Shown: positions 7,575-14,452, counted from the stretch's first letter. The stretch: DNA of 19,510 nt from Geodermatophilaceae bacterium (GCA_013696785.1 JACCXW010000005.1:1-19510), one strand, 5' to 3'. Numbers and translations are program-made. The notes: generated by a model from the letters alone, not told the origin.

Positions 7575-8123
7575 ATGAGAATTGTCGCCGGTTCGGCCGG
7601 TGGGCGGCGCTTCGGCGTACCGGCGGGAACGGCGACTCGGCCCACCTCGGACCGAGCGCGCGAGGCGATGTTCTCCACGCTGACAGCACTCGTGGACCTG
7701 GACGGAATTCATGTTCTGGACCTGTACGCCGGATCAGGCGGGCTGGGCCTGGAAGCACTGTCACGAGGAGCGGTCAGCGCCACGTTCGTCGAGTCCGACC
7801 GGAAGGCGGCCCGCGTGATCATCGGGAACGCGGAGTCGCTGGGCTTGGGCGTCGCTGACGTACGCGCCGAGACGGTGGAGAGGTTCATCGGGGACGGCGG
7901 GCCGGCGTACGACCTGGTGTTCGCCGATCCGCCGTACGACCTCGACGCCGGCACCCTCGCAAGGCAGCTGGAGGCACTGGCGACCGACCGGATCGCGTCC
8001 GGCGCGGTCGTTGTCGTAGAGAGATCGTCGCGGGATCCGGTGTGGCGTTGGCCACCGCCGTTCGAGGCCCTGCGCGTCAGACGCTACGGGTCCGGAACGC
8101 TTTGGTACGGTCGCCGACCGTGA
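7575..8123 (+). CDS. rsmD: 16S rRNA (guanine966-N2)-methyltransferase
   Basis: Class I SAM-dependent methyltransferase that modifies G966 of 16S rRNA in the 30S subunit. The 182 residues match the family: N-terminal MRIVAGSAGGRRF with the RPTSDRAREAMFSTL segment, SAM motif I VLDLYAGSGGLG (47-58), the acidic FVESD after strand 2, and the catalytic DPPY (118-121) in LVFADPPYD. The ATG at 7575 lies 22 bases after recG and gives the standard family N-terminus. The stop TGA (8121-8123) falls on the first bases of the tandem repeat that precedes coaD and overlaps a GTG there. The rsmD-coaD neighbourhood is conserved in bacteria. Confidence 0.96.
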   Translation: MRIVAGSAGGRRFGVPAGTATRPTSDRAREAMFSTLTALVDLDGIHVLDLYAGSGGLGLEALSRGAVSATFVESDRKAARVIIGNAESLGLGVADVRAETVERFIGDGGPAYDLVFADPPYDLDAGTLARQLEALATDRIASGAVVVVERSSRDPVWRWPPPFEALRVRRYGSGTLWYGRRP

Positions 8124-8184
8124 GCGAGCGCAGCGAGTGAACAATGTGATGGCACGGCGCGCCGAGCGCAGCGAGGTGTCGACG
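8121..8184 (+). repeat. Tandem repeat, copy 1 (64 bp)
   Basis: First copy of a direct repeat between rsmD and coaD. Each copy holds two versions of the 13-mer CGAGCGCAGCGAG (here at 8125-8137 and 8163-8175). The copy begins with the rsmD stop codon. It differs from copy 2 by two substitutions and one missing base. Confidence 0.9.
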
Positions 8185-8249
8185 TGAGCGAGCGCAGCGA
8201 GTGAACCATGTGGTGGCACGGTCGCGCCGAGCGCAGCGAGGTGTCGACG
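8185..8249 (+). repeat. Tandem repeat, copy 2 (65 bp)
   Basis: Second copy, directly adjoining the first, with 13-mer cores at 8189-8201 and 8228-8240. Its extra T near 8222 and the CCATG in place of CAATG move the usable ATG but leave the same reading-frame end (RAERSEVST, stop). A degenerate third start (TGAGTGAGC, from 8250) leads into coaD. Confidence 0.9.
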
Positions 8250-8265
8250 TGAGTGAGCTGTCGGC

Positions 8266-8751
8266 GTGAGGCGTGCGGTGTGCCCGGGGTCCTTCGATCC
8301 GGTCACGTACGGGCATCTCGACGTCATCGAACGGGCCAGCAAGCTGTACGACGAGCTGGTGGTGGCGGTCCTCGTGAACGAACACAAGCAGGGCATGTTC
8401 GATCTTGCGGACCGGATCGAGCTGATCACCGAGGCGACCGCCGCGTACGGCAACGTCATCGTGGACTCCTTCTCCGGGCTGCTCGTCGACTACTGCCGCG
8501 ACACGCAGACCAACACGGTGCTCAAGGGCCTCCGGGCGACCAGTGACTTCGACTACGAGTTGCAGATGGCCCAGATGAATCGCGAACTCGGCGGCGTGGA
8601 GACAGTGTTCCTGCCGACCAATCCCGAGCACTCCTACCTCTCCTCGAGCCTGGTCAAGGAGGTTGCCCGCTTCGGCGGCGACGTCAGCCGGTTCGTCCCC
8701 GCCCACGTTCATGCCCGATTGTCGGAGAGGGTGGCCCAACGTGGCGACTGA
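8266..8751 (+). CDS. coaD: Phosphopantetheine adenylyltransferase
   Basis: Nucleotidyltransferase that makes dephospho-CoA from 4'-phosphopantetheine and ATP, the penultimate step of CoA synthesis. The 161 residues are normal length. It shows the N-terminal AVCPGSFDPVTYGHLD with the TxGH nucleotidyltransferase motif (14-17), LKGLRATSDFDYELQMAQMNR and the C-terminal SYLSSSLVKEVARFGGDVS. The GTG start overlaps the stop of a mini-ORF from the preceding repeat (GTGA). No good Shine-Dalgarno was seen, which fits translational coupling. The 3' end overlaps the sepIVA start by 11 bp. Confidence 0.96.
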   Translation: MRRAVCPGSFDPVTYGHLDVIERASKLYDELVVAVLVNEHKQGMFDLADRIELITEATAAYGNVIVDSFSGLLVDYCRDTQTNTVLKGLRATSDFDYELQMAQMNRELGGVETVFLPTNPEHSYLSSSLVKEVARFGGDVSRFVPAHVHARLSERVAQRGD

Positions 8752-9472
8752 CGGCGGCCGGTTCTACCGGGTGTTCGAGAATCTCGACGAACTCGTGTCG
8801 GTCGTGGAGACGGCACGAGGTGTCCTGGTCAGCGGGTCGTGCGTCGTCCCACGCGGGCATGTGCTCGACCTCCTCGACGACCTGCGCGAGGCGCTGCCCG
8901 CGGAGATGGAGGAGGCGCACGCCATCCTCGAACAGCGCACGGACATCCTGGTCACCGCTGAGGATGCGGCACGGCGGATGGTCGAGGAGGCCCGGGCGGA
9001 GGCGGCCCAGGTGCGTGCGGAGGCACAGGACGAGGCCGAGCAGGGTTTGGCGCTGGCCCGCGGCCAGGCAGAGAGCATGCTGGCCGCCGCCCGCACCGAG
9101 TCGCAGGCGCTCGCGCAGCAGGGCCGGGCGGACTTCGAGCGTGCGGTGACAGCGGGCCAACGTGAGCACGACCGGCTCGTGTCGGAGATGGACGTGCACC
9201 AGTCCGCGCACTCGGAGGCCGAGCGGCTGCTGGCGGACTCGAGTCATCGCGCCGCCGCCACGCTGGCCGAGGCGAGCGCCCGGGCCGACCGGGTGAGCGC
9301 GGAGGCCGATGAGTACGTCGAGGGCAAGCTGGCCGAGTTCGCGGCCACTCTCACCCGGACGCTGCGCTCGGTCGAGGCGGGCCGGGGCAAGCTGCGCGAA
9401 CGGCAGCCGCCGGTTGCGCGGGAACCCGGCCCCGAGCCCTACGACCAGGACTCCCAGCCCTATCCCGGGTGA
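8741..9472 (+). CDS. sepIVA: SepIVA-like DivIVA-family septation protein
   Basis: A 243-residue coiled-coil protein. The N-terminus FYRVFENLDELVSVVETARGV followed by CVVPRGHVLDLLDDLREALP closely resembles mycobacterial SepIVA, which localises to division sites and membrane domains. The middle (about 60-205) is a long heptad-rich, Ala/Glu/Arg coiled coil with RTDILVTAEDAARRMVEEAR-type repeats. The end EYVEGKLAEFAATLTRTLRSVEAGRGKLR again matches the SepIVA tail, followed by a Pro/Gln/Tyr-rich extension. In mycobacteria sepIVA precedes DUF177, rnc, mutM and smc, as here. I chose GTG 8741 because the conserved N-terminus starts just after it; GGAGAGG lies about 11 bases upstream within coaD. The symbol rests on homology and gene order, recalled rather than searched. 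Confidence 0.8.
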   Translation: MATDGGRFYRVFENLDELVSVVETARGVLVSGSCVVPRGHVLDLLDDLREALPAEMEEAHAILEQRTDILVTAEDAARRMVEEARAEAAQVRAEAQDEAEQGLALARGQAESMLAAARTESQALAQQGRADFERAVTAGQREHDRLVSEMDVHQSAHSEAERLLADSSHRAAATLAEASARADRVSAEADEYVEGKLAEFAATLTRTLRSVEAGRGKLRERQPPVAREPGPEPYDQDSQPYPG

Positions 9473-9515
9473 TCATGAGCTTCTGCCGGTCAGGACCGGC
9501 TGGAGCCCATGATCA
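9470..9515. terminator. Bidirectional hairpin containing both stop codons (sepIVA/TetR)
   Basis: Two 22-base arms (9470-9491 and 9494-9515) pair at 19 of 22 positions around a two-base loop. The outer TGATCA ends contain the TGA of sepIVA (9470-9472) and, on the other strand, the TGA of the TetR gene (9515-9513). The position fits a bidirectional terminator; there is no U-tract. Confidence 0.65.
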
Positions 9516-10199
9516 CGGCGGGGCGAGCCGGCTGCGGATGAGCGCATCGATGCCGTCGAGGATCCTGCCCAGACCGAACTCGAACTCCGTGTCCACGCCG
9601 TCCTCGTCGTTGAGCGCGCCGGCCGAAATCGCGGCATGCACCGACGGGAACGTCTGGGGGTCGGCCAGCCGGGCGAGGATCATGCCGTAGTTTTGCGGCG
9701 CCTGCGCGCCCTCGGGCAGCCGGGCGGTGAGGTCCGCCGTGAGCGTCGTTTCGTTCCGCACGAAGCCACTCACCAAGAGGACGGTCGAGAGCTTCTCCTG
9801 CTCCTGCATCGGGGTGTGCCGCAGGCACGTCAGGGCGTTCTCGAGCCAGCGGATGTTGTTCGGCCCGAGCGGCGGCGCGGTGATAGGGACCCGCAATGCC
9901 CACGGATGTCGTTGGTAGGCCGCCCGCACACCCTCTGCCCAGCGCCGCAGGCCAGCCCGCCAGCCGTCCTCGTCGTGGGGTGGCTCCGGCGGGCGGCCCA
10001 GAGCCGCATCCACCATCAAGTCCACCAGGTCATCCTTGGCAGCGACGTAGCGGTAGAGCGTCATCGTCGCTGCGCCGACCTCGGCGGCGACGCGGCCCAT
10101 CGAAACGGCGCCCAGACCGTCGGTGGCGGCGACCCTGACCCCGGCGGCTACGATCCGGTCGAGGCTGAGGCCGCGCTTGGGGCCCTTGGTCGGCAGCAT
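9513..10199 (-). CDS. TetR/AcrR family transcriptional regulator
   Basis: A 228-residue regulator. The N-terminal DNA-binding domain is intact: SLDRIVAAGVRVAATDGLGAVSMGRVAAEVG with the recognition-helix region MTLYRYVAAKDDLVDLM at about 48-64. The C-terminal ligand domain resembles the TetR_C_1 (tetracycline-repressor-like) type: WAEGVRAAYQRHPWALRVPIT, a GPNNIRWLENAL helix and FEFGLGRILDGIDALI. It probably controlled the adjacent drug-exporter genes, now broken. The ATG at 10199 abuts the ATPase remnant directly, with no Shine-Dalgarno and no visible promoter, so its original upstream region seems to have been lost. The frame shows no lesion. Whether it is still expressed is open. Confidence 0.88.
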   Translation of the reverse strand: MLPTKGPKRGLSLDRIVAAGVRVAATDGLGAVSMGRVAAEVGAATMTLYRYVAAKDDLVDLMVDAALGRPPEPPHDEDGWRAGLRRWAEGVRAAYQRHPWALRVPITAPPLGPNNIRWLENALTCLRHTPMQEQEKLSTVLLVSGFVRNETTLTADLTARLPEGAQAPQNYGMILARLADPQTFPSVHAAISAGALNDEDGVDTEFEFGLGRILDGIDALIRSRLAPP

Positions 10200-10516
10200 C
10201 GTCGCCGAAGGCACCGCGGCCGAGCTGAAGCGTGAGGTCGTCGGCCAGCGACTCGACCTGACGCTGGCCGATCTCACTACGTACGAGCAGGTGATTGCCT
10301 TCTTGGGCGACCTCGTCGTACACAGCGTCCGCGACGTGCTGCGGTCGGCGTCGCCACAGACGGCACGGCCACGCACGTTCGCGCGCTGCTCGACGAACTG
10401 GATCCGCATCGGACGGCCGCCCGCTTCGCCGTACACAGCGCGTCGCTCGACGACGTCTCCTTGCCCTGACCGGGCACCCGAGCGCCGCAACAGTGAAGGA
10501 GACCGTCCATGTCTGA
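10193..10516 (+). pseudogene. Remnant of a DrrA-type drug ABC transporter ATPase, 3' end only
   Basis: Only the C-terminal accessory part of an ABC exporter ATPase remains. It starts with GSIVAEGTAAELKREVVGQRLDLTLAD in frame one. After a frameshift before 10359 it continues as DGTATHVRALLDELDPHRTAARFAVHSASLDDVSLP, and after a second shift near 10463 as ALTGHPSAATVKETVHV. Together these match the family end (VAEGTxxELK ... TLDDVFLALTG). Walker A, signature and Walker B regions are absent; the TetR gene begins where they should be. The remnant lies in the usual drrA-drrB order with the permease fragment. The frameshifts and missing domain rule out function. Confidence 0.8.
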
Positions 10517-10983
10517 GAGCGCTCTGCGGCTGCCGGCCAACCCGCTGTCCGATGTAGTGACCATGATCCGCCGCTGCCTGCGACTGACGCTGCGCAACGT
10601 GGACGGTCTGCGGGATCATCGACTGGTTCCGCTCGATGGACGTGCGCGGCGAGGCGCTGCTGGCCGGGCACGTTGTGGCCAGCGTCGGGCGCAACCTCGT
10701 GTCGACCGTGCTGGTGTTCGCGGTGGCCTTCGCGATCGGCTTCCGATCGAACGCCGACGCCTTGGCGTGGCTGGGTGCGATCGCAGTGCTGGTGCTCTTC
10801 ATCCTGTCCCTGTCCTGGCTGTGTGCGGCCCTCGGGCTGCTCGCCACGTCACCGGAGGCCGCCGGCGGGTACACGTTCCTGATCAGCTTCCTGCCGTATC
10901 CGAGTCGCGCTGTCCGGGATCCTGTTCCGGCGGCGTACCCGCTGACGTCCCGGCCGTTTCTCGGGCCGGACGTGGGGGGCTGA
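10509..10983 (+). pseudogene. Remnant of an ABC-2 type (DrrB-like) permease, internally deleted
   Basis: The start is intact, with GAAGGAG eight bases before ATG 10509, giving a DrrB-like N-terminus LSDVVTMIRRCLRLTLRNVDGL. At about 10611 the frame shifts and the sequence resumes as GIIDWFRSMDVRGEALLAGH, then NLVSTVLVFAVAFAIGF and LFILSLSWLCAALGLLA. In intact relatives roughly 50-60 residues with two membrane segments separate these two blocks, so an internal deletion has occurred. After FLISFLPYPSRAV the family homology ends and an unrelated tail runs to a TGA at 10983, so the last membrane segments are missing too. Deletion lengths are from memory of the family. Confidence 0.8.
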
Positions 10984-10990
10984 CCTGGGG

Positions 10991-10996
10991 TAGCCT
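10991..10996 (+). promoter_or_regulatory. Possible -10 element for the DUF177-rpmF-rnc-mutM genes
   Basis: TAGCCT fits TAnnnT and lies 32 bases before the DUF177 ATG, just after the dead permease. A promoter is expected because the island separates these genes from sepIVA. No -35 was recognised. Confidence 0.25.
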
Positions 10997-11028
10997 GGCC
11001 GCTGGCCCTTACGGCCGACCCCCAGAAT

Positions 11029-11640
11029 ATGACTGCCAACCGAGCCTTTGTGCGCCTCGACCCGCGCCGCCCCCTCGTCCTGGACACCCGGGAGCTGGGC
11101 CGCCGGGCCGGGTCCATGCGTGCTGTCCGGCGTACCGTCCCCGCGCCGGCCGGGCTCGGCCTGGAGCTCATCACCGTCCCGCCCGGCTCTGATCTCGGGC
11201 TCGACATCCGGCTGGAGTCGGTGATGGAGGGGGTGCTCGTCTCGGGCACCGTCGAGGCGGAGGTGGCGGGGGAGTGCGGGCGCTGTCTCGACCCGTTCAC
11301 CGACGCGGTGAGCGTCGCCGTACAGGAGCTGTTCGTCTATCCCGACAGCACTACGGATGCCACCACCGAGGAGGACGAGGTCAGCCGGCTGGAGGGTGAC
11401 CTGCTCGATCTCGAGCCGATCGTCCGGGACGCCGTCGTGCTGGCGCTGCCGATGAGCCCCTTGTGCGACCCGGACTGCCTGGGGCTCTGCGCCGGTTGCG
11501 GGCAGCGTCTCGAGGAACTCCCAGCCACTCACAGCCACGAAGTCCTCGACTCCCGATGGGCCGGGCTCGCCGAGAAATTCGGCGGGGATGTCCTTGCCGA
11601 TCCGAGCGGGGATTCGGAGCAGTCGCGCCCGACCGGGTAA
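11029..11640 (+). CDS. DUF177 (YceD-like) protein
   Basis: A 203-residue member of the DUF177/YceD family, almost always encoded directly before rpmF and linked to 23S rRNA or large-subunit accumulation in plants and bacteria. The N-terminal part has FVRLDPRRPLVLDTRELGRRAGSM. The central beta-rich core is DLGLDIRLESVMEGVLVSGTVEAEVAGECGRCLDP. Cysteines appear as CGRC and as CDPDCLGLCAGCG near the C-terminus, where the DLEPIVRDAVVLALPMSPLC segment is the family hallmark. The clustered cysteines may bind a metal (inference). rpmF follows after 44 bases, as usual. In related genomes sepIVA directly precedes it; here the TetR/exporter island lies between. Confidence 0.92.
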   Translation: MTANRAFVRLDPRRPLVLDTRELGRRAGSMRAVRRTVPAPAGLGLELITVPPGSDLGLDIRLESVMEGVLVSGTVEAEVAGECGRCLDPFTDAVSVAVQELFVYPDSTTDATTEEDEVSRLEGDLLDLEPIVRDAVVLALPMSPLCDPDCLGLCAGCGQRLEELPATHSHEVLDSRWAGLAEKFGGDVLADPSGDSEQSRPTG

Positions 11641-11684
11641 GCTCCACCAGTTGTCCGTTCCTCTCATCGTCAGGAGTGCTTGCA

Positions 11685-11864
11685 GTGGCCGTTCCGAAGC
11701 GGAGGAAGTCGCGAAGCAACACCCACTCGCGCCGCTCGCAGTGGAAGACCACGGCGACCACCCTCGCGCCGTGCCCCAACCGCGCCTGCCGCCAGCCCAA
11801 GCCGCCGCACGTGGCGTGCCACAACTGCGGGCAGTACGACGGACGGCAGGTCATCGCGGTCTGA
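11685..11864 (+). CDS. rpmF: 50S ribosomal protein L32
   Basis: Large-subunit protein of 59 residues, with the standard start AVPKRRKSRSNTHSRRSQWK and the tail CGQYDGRQVIAV. Four cysteines (C30, C35, C45, C48) form the zinc ribbon, but the first pair is spaced C-x4-C (CPNRAC) rather than the commoner C-x2-C. The GTG at 11685 is preceded by CAGGAG with eight bases of spacing. It lies between DUF177 and rnc as in most actinobacteria. Confidence 0.97.
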   Translation: MAVPKRRKSRSNTHSRRSQWKTTATTLAPCPNRACRQPKPPHVACHNCGQYDGRQVIAV

Positions 11865-11888
11865 GGACCGGATGACTAGCCAGAACTG

Positions 11889-12662
11889 TTGCCGATACCT
11901 CCCACGTCCGCCGCTGCACTTCATGACGCGCTCGGAGTCGCCCTCGGTGGCGATCTGCTGGGATTGGCGCTGACCCACCGCTCGTACGCCTACGAGCACG
12001 GCGGGTTGCCCACCAACGAGCGGCTGGAGTTCCTCGGGGACGCCGTGCTCGGGATGGTGATCACCGACACCCTGTTCCGCAGCCACCCTGATCTGCCCGA
12101 GGGTCAGCTGGCCAAACTGCGGGCAGCCGTGGTGAACATGCGCGCGCTGGCCGGTGTCGCCCGTGGGCTCGGTCCCGGCGGCCTCGGTGAACACCTGCTG
12201 CTCGGTCGCGGCGAGGAGGTCACCGGCGGGCGGGACAAGGACTCGATCCTGGCCGACGCCCTGGAGGCGCTGCTCGGGGCGGTGTACGTCGGCGTCGGTG
12301 CGGCAGCCGTCGCGGGCGTCGTACGCCGCCTCTTCGATCCGCTGCTCGCCGCCGCCGCGGCGCTCGGGGCCGGGCTGGACTGGAAGACGAGCCTGCAGGA
12401 ACTGGCGGCCGCCAGGGCGCTGGGCGTCCCGGCGTACGCCATCGAGGAGGCCGGGCCGGACCACGCCAAGAGCTTCACCGCCACCGTCATGATCGCCGGC
12501 GCGGGGTACGGCGAGGGGCACGGCAGCACGAAGAAGCAGGCCGAGCAGCACGCGGCAGAGGCGGCGTGGACGACACTGTCCGGGCTCGATCCCGCCATCC
12601 TGGATCCGGACGCCCTCGGTTCCGGTGCCCGCGATTCGGGCGACCCCTATACCGGCAGCTGA
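11889..12662 (+). CDS. rnc: Ribonuclease III
   Basis: Double-strand-specific endoribonuclease that processes rRNA precursors and structured RNAs. The 257 residues contain the RNase III domain with THRSYAYEH, the signature [11 protein letters not shown] (43-53, catalytic E47 and D51) and [12 protein letters not shown]. The C-terminal double-stranded-RNA-binding domain starts at [11 protein letters not shown] and ends [19 protein letters not shown]. An in-frame TAG at 11877 closes the frame upstream and the first usable codon is TTG 11889, giving [16 protein letters not shown]; no close Shine-Dalgarno is seen, the nearest GAGGA being about 21 bases away. The start is therefore moderately certain. 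The stop touches the GTG of mutM. Confidence 0.96.
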   Translation: MPIPPTSAAALHDALGVALGGDLLGLALTHRSYAYEHGGLPTNERLEFLGDAVLGMVITDTLFRSHPDLPEGQLAKLRAAVVNMRALAGVARGLGPGGLGEHLLLGRGEEVTGGRDKDSILADALEALLGAVYVGVGAAAVAGVVRRLFDPLLAAAAALGAGLDWKTSLQELAAARALGVPAYAIEEAGPDHAKSFTATVMIAGAGYGEGHGSTKKQAEQHAAEAAWTTLSGLDPAILDPDALGSGARDSGDPYTGS

Positions 12663-13523
12663 GTGCCCGAACTTCCCGAGGTCGAGGTCATCCGGCAGGG
12701 GCTGCAGCGCTGGGTCGTCGGCCGGACCGTCGGGTCGGTGGAGGTCTTTCACCCCCGGGCGATCCGCCGCCACCTTGCCGGCGCCGAGCACTTCGCCGCG
12801 GTCCTGGCTGGCACCACGTTGCTGGCCTCGTGCCGGCGCGGGAAGTACCTGTGGCTGCCGCTGAACTCCGGCGAGGCGCTCCTGGCGCACCTGGGCATGA
12901 GCGGCCAGCTGCTCGTCCTGCCTGGCACAGCGCCGGACGGGCCGCACCTTCGAGTCCGGTTCCGGTTCACCGATGCGGGTAGCGAACTGCGCTTCGTGGA
13001 CCAGCGGACCTTCGGCGGGCTCGACGTGGAGCCGCTGATTCCCGGTACGGACATCCCGTTGTCCGTCCGGCACATCGCGCGGGACCCGATGGACCCCGCG
13101 TTCGACGACGCGGCCCTCGTGCCGGCGCTTAGACGCAGGCACACCGGGGTCAAGCGCGCACTGCTCGATCAGACCCTGCTCAGCGGGATCGGCAACATCT
13201 ACGCAGACGAGGCGCTGTGGCGCGCGCGACTGCACTACGCACGGCCCACCGAAACCCTGAACCGGCCGGAGATCGCCCGACTGCTGGCTGCCGTACGGGC
13301 CGTCATGGCGCTGGCATTGGAGCAGGGCGGGACGTCCTTCGACTCCCTGTACGTCAACGTGAACGGGGAGAGCGGCTACTTCGACAGGTCGCTCGAGGTG
13401 TACGGGCAGCGGGACCGGTCCTGCTCCCGATGCGGTACGCCGATCCGCCGGGACGTGTTCATGAACAGGTCCAGTTTCTTCTGCCCCCGCTGCCAGCCGC
13501 GTCCGCGCCGCGCCCGTTACTGA
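12663..13523 (+). CDS. mutM: Formamidopyrimidine-DNA glycosylase
   Basis: Bifunctional DNA glycosylase/AP lyase that removes 8-oxoguanine and formamidopyrimidines. The 286 residues carry all key parts: catalytic P2 and E3 in PELPEVE, the conserved lysine K61 in [17 protein letters not shown], the helix-two-turn-helix [20 protein letters not shown], and the C-terminal zinc finger C254-x2-C257 ... C274-x2-C277. The GTG start follows the rnc TGA with no gap, so the two are translated as a pair. The 3' end overlaps by 7 bp the stop of a minus-strand DinB-like fragment. Confidence 0.97.
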   Translation: MPELPEVEVIRQGLQRWVVGRTVGSVEVFHPRAIRRHLAGAEHFAAVLAGTTLLASCRRGKYLWLPLNSGEALLAHLGMSGQLLVLPGTAPDGPHLRVRFRFTDAGSELRFVDQRTFGGLDVEPLIPGTDIPLSVRHIARDPMDPAFDDAALVPALRRRHTGVKRALLDQTLLSGIGNIYADEALWRARLHYARPTETLNRPEIARLLAAVRAVMALALEQGGTSFDSLYVNVNGESGYFDRSLEVYGQRDRSCSRCGTPIRRDVFMNRSSFFCPRCQPRPRRARY

Positions 13524-13640
13524 CGGCGCCGGTGCAGATCTCGCAGTACGCCGATCTCCGCGCCGTGGTGGATATCCTCCTCCAACAGGATCCGCACGGT
13601 GTCGCCTGCGACGGGTGGTGCATCCCACGCCCAGCCCTGG
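13517..13640 (-). pseudogene. C-terminal fragment of a DinB/DUF664-like protein
   Basis: Read on the minus strand, the last about 28 residues before TAA are [28 protein letters not shown]. The LLEEDIHHGAEIG..RDL stretch, with paired histidines, matches the final helix of DinB-like four-helix-bundle metal proteins. Upstream the similarity stops and the frame overlaps the plus-strand 96-residue gene, so about four fifths of the expected protein is missing. The right boundary is approximate. This is recognition of a short motif, so certainty is limited. Confidence 0.5.
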
Positions 13641-13889
13641 ACGTCGTTCGTCGCCGACACGCCTGGGGAACCGCGGGTGCGCGCGCTGCACGAGGACGGC
13701 AACCCGGCTCATCGGCTCCGGGTCGAGCACGACCGCCGCACCCTGCTGGTGCATCTCAGCGACGAGGACGGTCGCGGCTGGACCGTGCTCGCGGTCGACC
13801 GCGACAGCCGGGACTGGGCGGTCGCTCAGGGCCGGACGCAGAAAGGGACCGCCGAGCGGGCGTACAACCAGCTGCGGTCGCCGAGCTGA
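13599..13889 (+). CDS. Small hypothetical protein (96 aa), unknown function
   Basis: The frame reads from GTG 13599 and is very GC-rich at third positions from about 13630 on, which argues for real coding. The likely conserved part is WTSFVADTPGEPRVRALHEDGN, a beta-rich middle (HRLRVEHDRRTLLVHLSDEDGRGWTVLAVDRDSRDWAVAQG) and a terminal helix (TQKGTAERAYNQL). The first ten residues overlap the DinB-like fragment on the other strand and look less natural, so the native N-terminus may have been lost or may begin later. There is no signal peptide or membrane segment. I do not recognise the family; it resembles small orphan proteins of actinobacteria. Confidence 0.6.
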   Translation: MSPATGGASHAQPWTSFVADTPGEPRVRALHEDGNPAHRLRVEHDRRTLLVHLSDEDGRGWTVLAVDRDSRDWAVAQGRTQKGTAERAYNQLRSPS

Positions 13890-13934
13890 CCGGCTGGCTT
13901 GACAGCCTGAAGTCCCGACGGTTCCGATGGGCGG

Positions 13935-14114
13935 ATGGAGATCTCGCTGAGCGCCGGCGTACCGATCCTGCGGATGTTCGACGTGGCCGCTGCGACGCGA
14001 TTCCATGCCGACGATCTCGGCTGCACGATCGACTGGGAGGGCGCAGAGGGAGATCGCCTCACCGGCCCTGCATCGAATCGGGTTCGTTTCTACGAGCGGC
14101 CGCGGACCGGGTAG
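13935..14114 (+). pseudogene. Glyoxalase/VOC superfamily remnant with an in-frame internal deletion
   Basis: A 59-residue frame opens ISLSAGVPILRMFDVAAATRFHADDLGCTIDWEG, the first beta-alpha-beta module of bleomycin-resistance/glyoxalase (VOC) proteins. It then jumps to GPASNRVRFYERP, which corresponds to the closing DPxGNRxRFYE strand. In intact homologues about 60-70 residues with the second module lie between, so the reading frame survives but the fold cannot. Its TAG is shared with the GTG of the acylphosphatase gene. It may be translated as a leader for that gene (inference). Deletion size is from memory of the family. Confidence 0.7.
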
Positions 14115-14404
14115 TGGACAGCTCCGCCGAGGTGCCGGCCCGGGTGACGGCGTGGGTCCACGGGCGGGTTCAAGGCGTCGGATTCCGCTGGTGGACCCGA
14201 GCACGTGCGCTCGAACTCGGACTCACCGGTTCGGTCAGCAACCTGCCGGACGGCCGGGTCGAGGTGATCGCGCAGGGATCACGGGAACGTTGTACCCGTC
14301 TGCTGGCGGCCCTGCGCGGCGGCGATGCCCCGGGCCGGGTGGTCCGCGTGGTCGAGAGGTGGGGCGAGCCGCAAGCGGACAGCCACAATTTCACCGAGCG
14401 CTGA
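14114..14404 (+). CDS. acyP: Acylphosphatase
   Basis: Small enzyme of 96 residues that hydrolyses acyl phosphates such as carbamoyl- and acetyl-phosphate. Both catalytic residues are present: R25 in the phosphate-binding loop GRVQGVGFR and N43 in GSVSNLPDGRVEV. The helices RWWTRARALELG and RERCTRLLAALRGG and the closing strand complete the ferredoxin-like fold. The start is GTG 14114, whose G is the last base of the TAG of the VOC remnant. Its place between mutM and smc matches mycobacteria and other actinobacteria. Confidence 0.95.
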   Translation: MDSSAEVPARVTAWVHGRVQGVGFRWWTRARALELGLTGSVSNLPDGRVEVIAQGSRERCTRLLAALRGGDAPGRVVRVVERWGEPQADSHNFTER

Positions 14405-14452
14405 ACTGCTGGAGCGCCGAGGCATTCCCGCCGCGCAGACGCCGTGAGTTTG

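Larger units (their letters stand above)
8120..8269 (+). other. Chain of five mini-ORFs linking rsmD to coaD
   Basis: Five short frames follow each other: GTG 8120-TGA 8140 (MSERSE), ATG 8149-TGA 8187 (MARRAERSEVST), GTG 8184-TGA 8204 (MSERSE), ATG 8208-TGA 8252 (MWWHGRAERSEVST) and GTG 8249-TGA 8269 (MSELSA). The junctions rsmD/1, 2/3, 4/5 and 5/coaD are all four-base GTGA overlaps; junctions 1/2 and 3/4 have gaps of 8 and 3 bases. The layout would allow ribosomes to terminate and restart stepwise across the repeat into coaD. Translation of these peptides is not demonstrated. The pattern partly follows from the repeat being duplicated. Confidence 0.4.

Noticed and set aside
8121..8249. CRISPR array
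   Set aside because: Only two adjoining long copies without unique spacers and with no cas genes; it is a simple tandem duplication.
10200..11300. Upstream extension of the TetR gene to a near-600-residue protein
   Set aside because: The added part is antisense to the exporter remnants and DUF177 and has no recognisable domain; the TetR domain starts normally at ATG 10199.
12478..12489. GTCATGATCGCC in rnc, identical to part of the right end of the smc element
   Set aside because: It encodes the expected T-V-M-I-A strand of the RNA-binding domain and has no inverted partner nearby; a chance codon match.
11670..14204. Very long open frame on the minus strand across rpmF, rnc, mutM and acyP
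   Set aside because: It is antisense to four well-supported genes, its translation is Arg/Pro/Gly-rich without domains, and such frames are expected when GC-rich third positions suppress stops.
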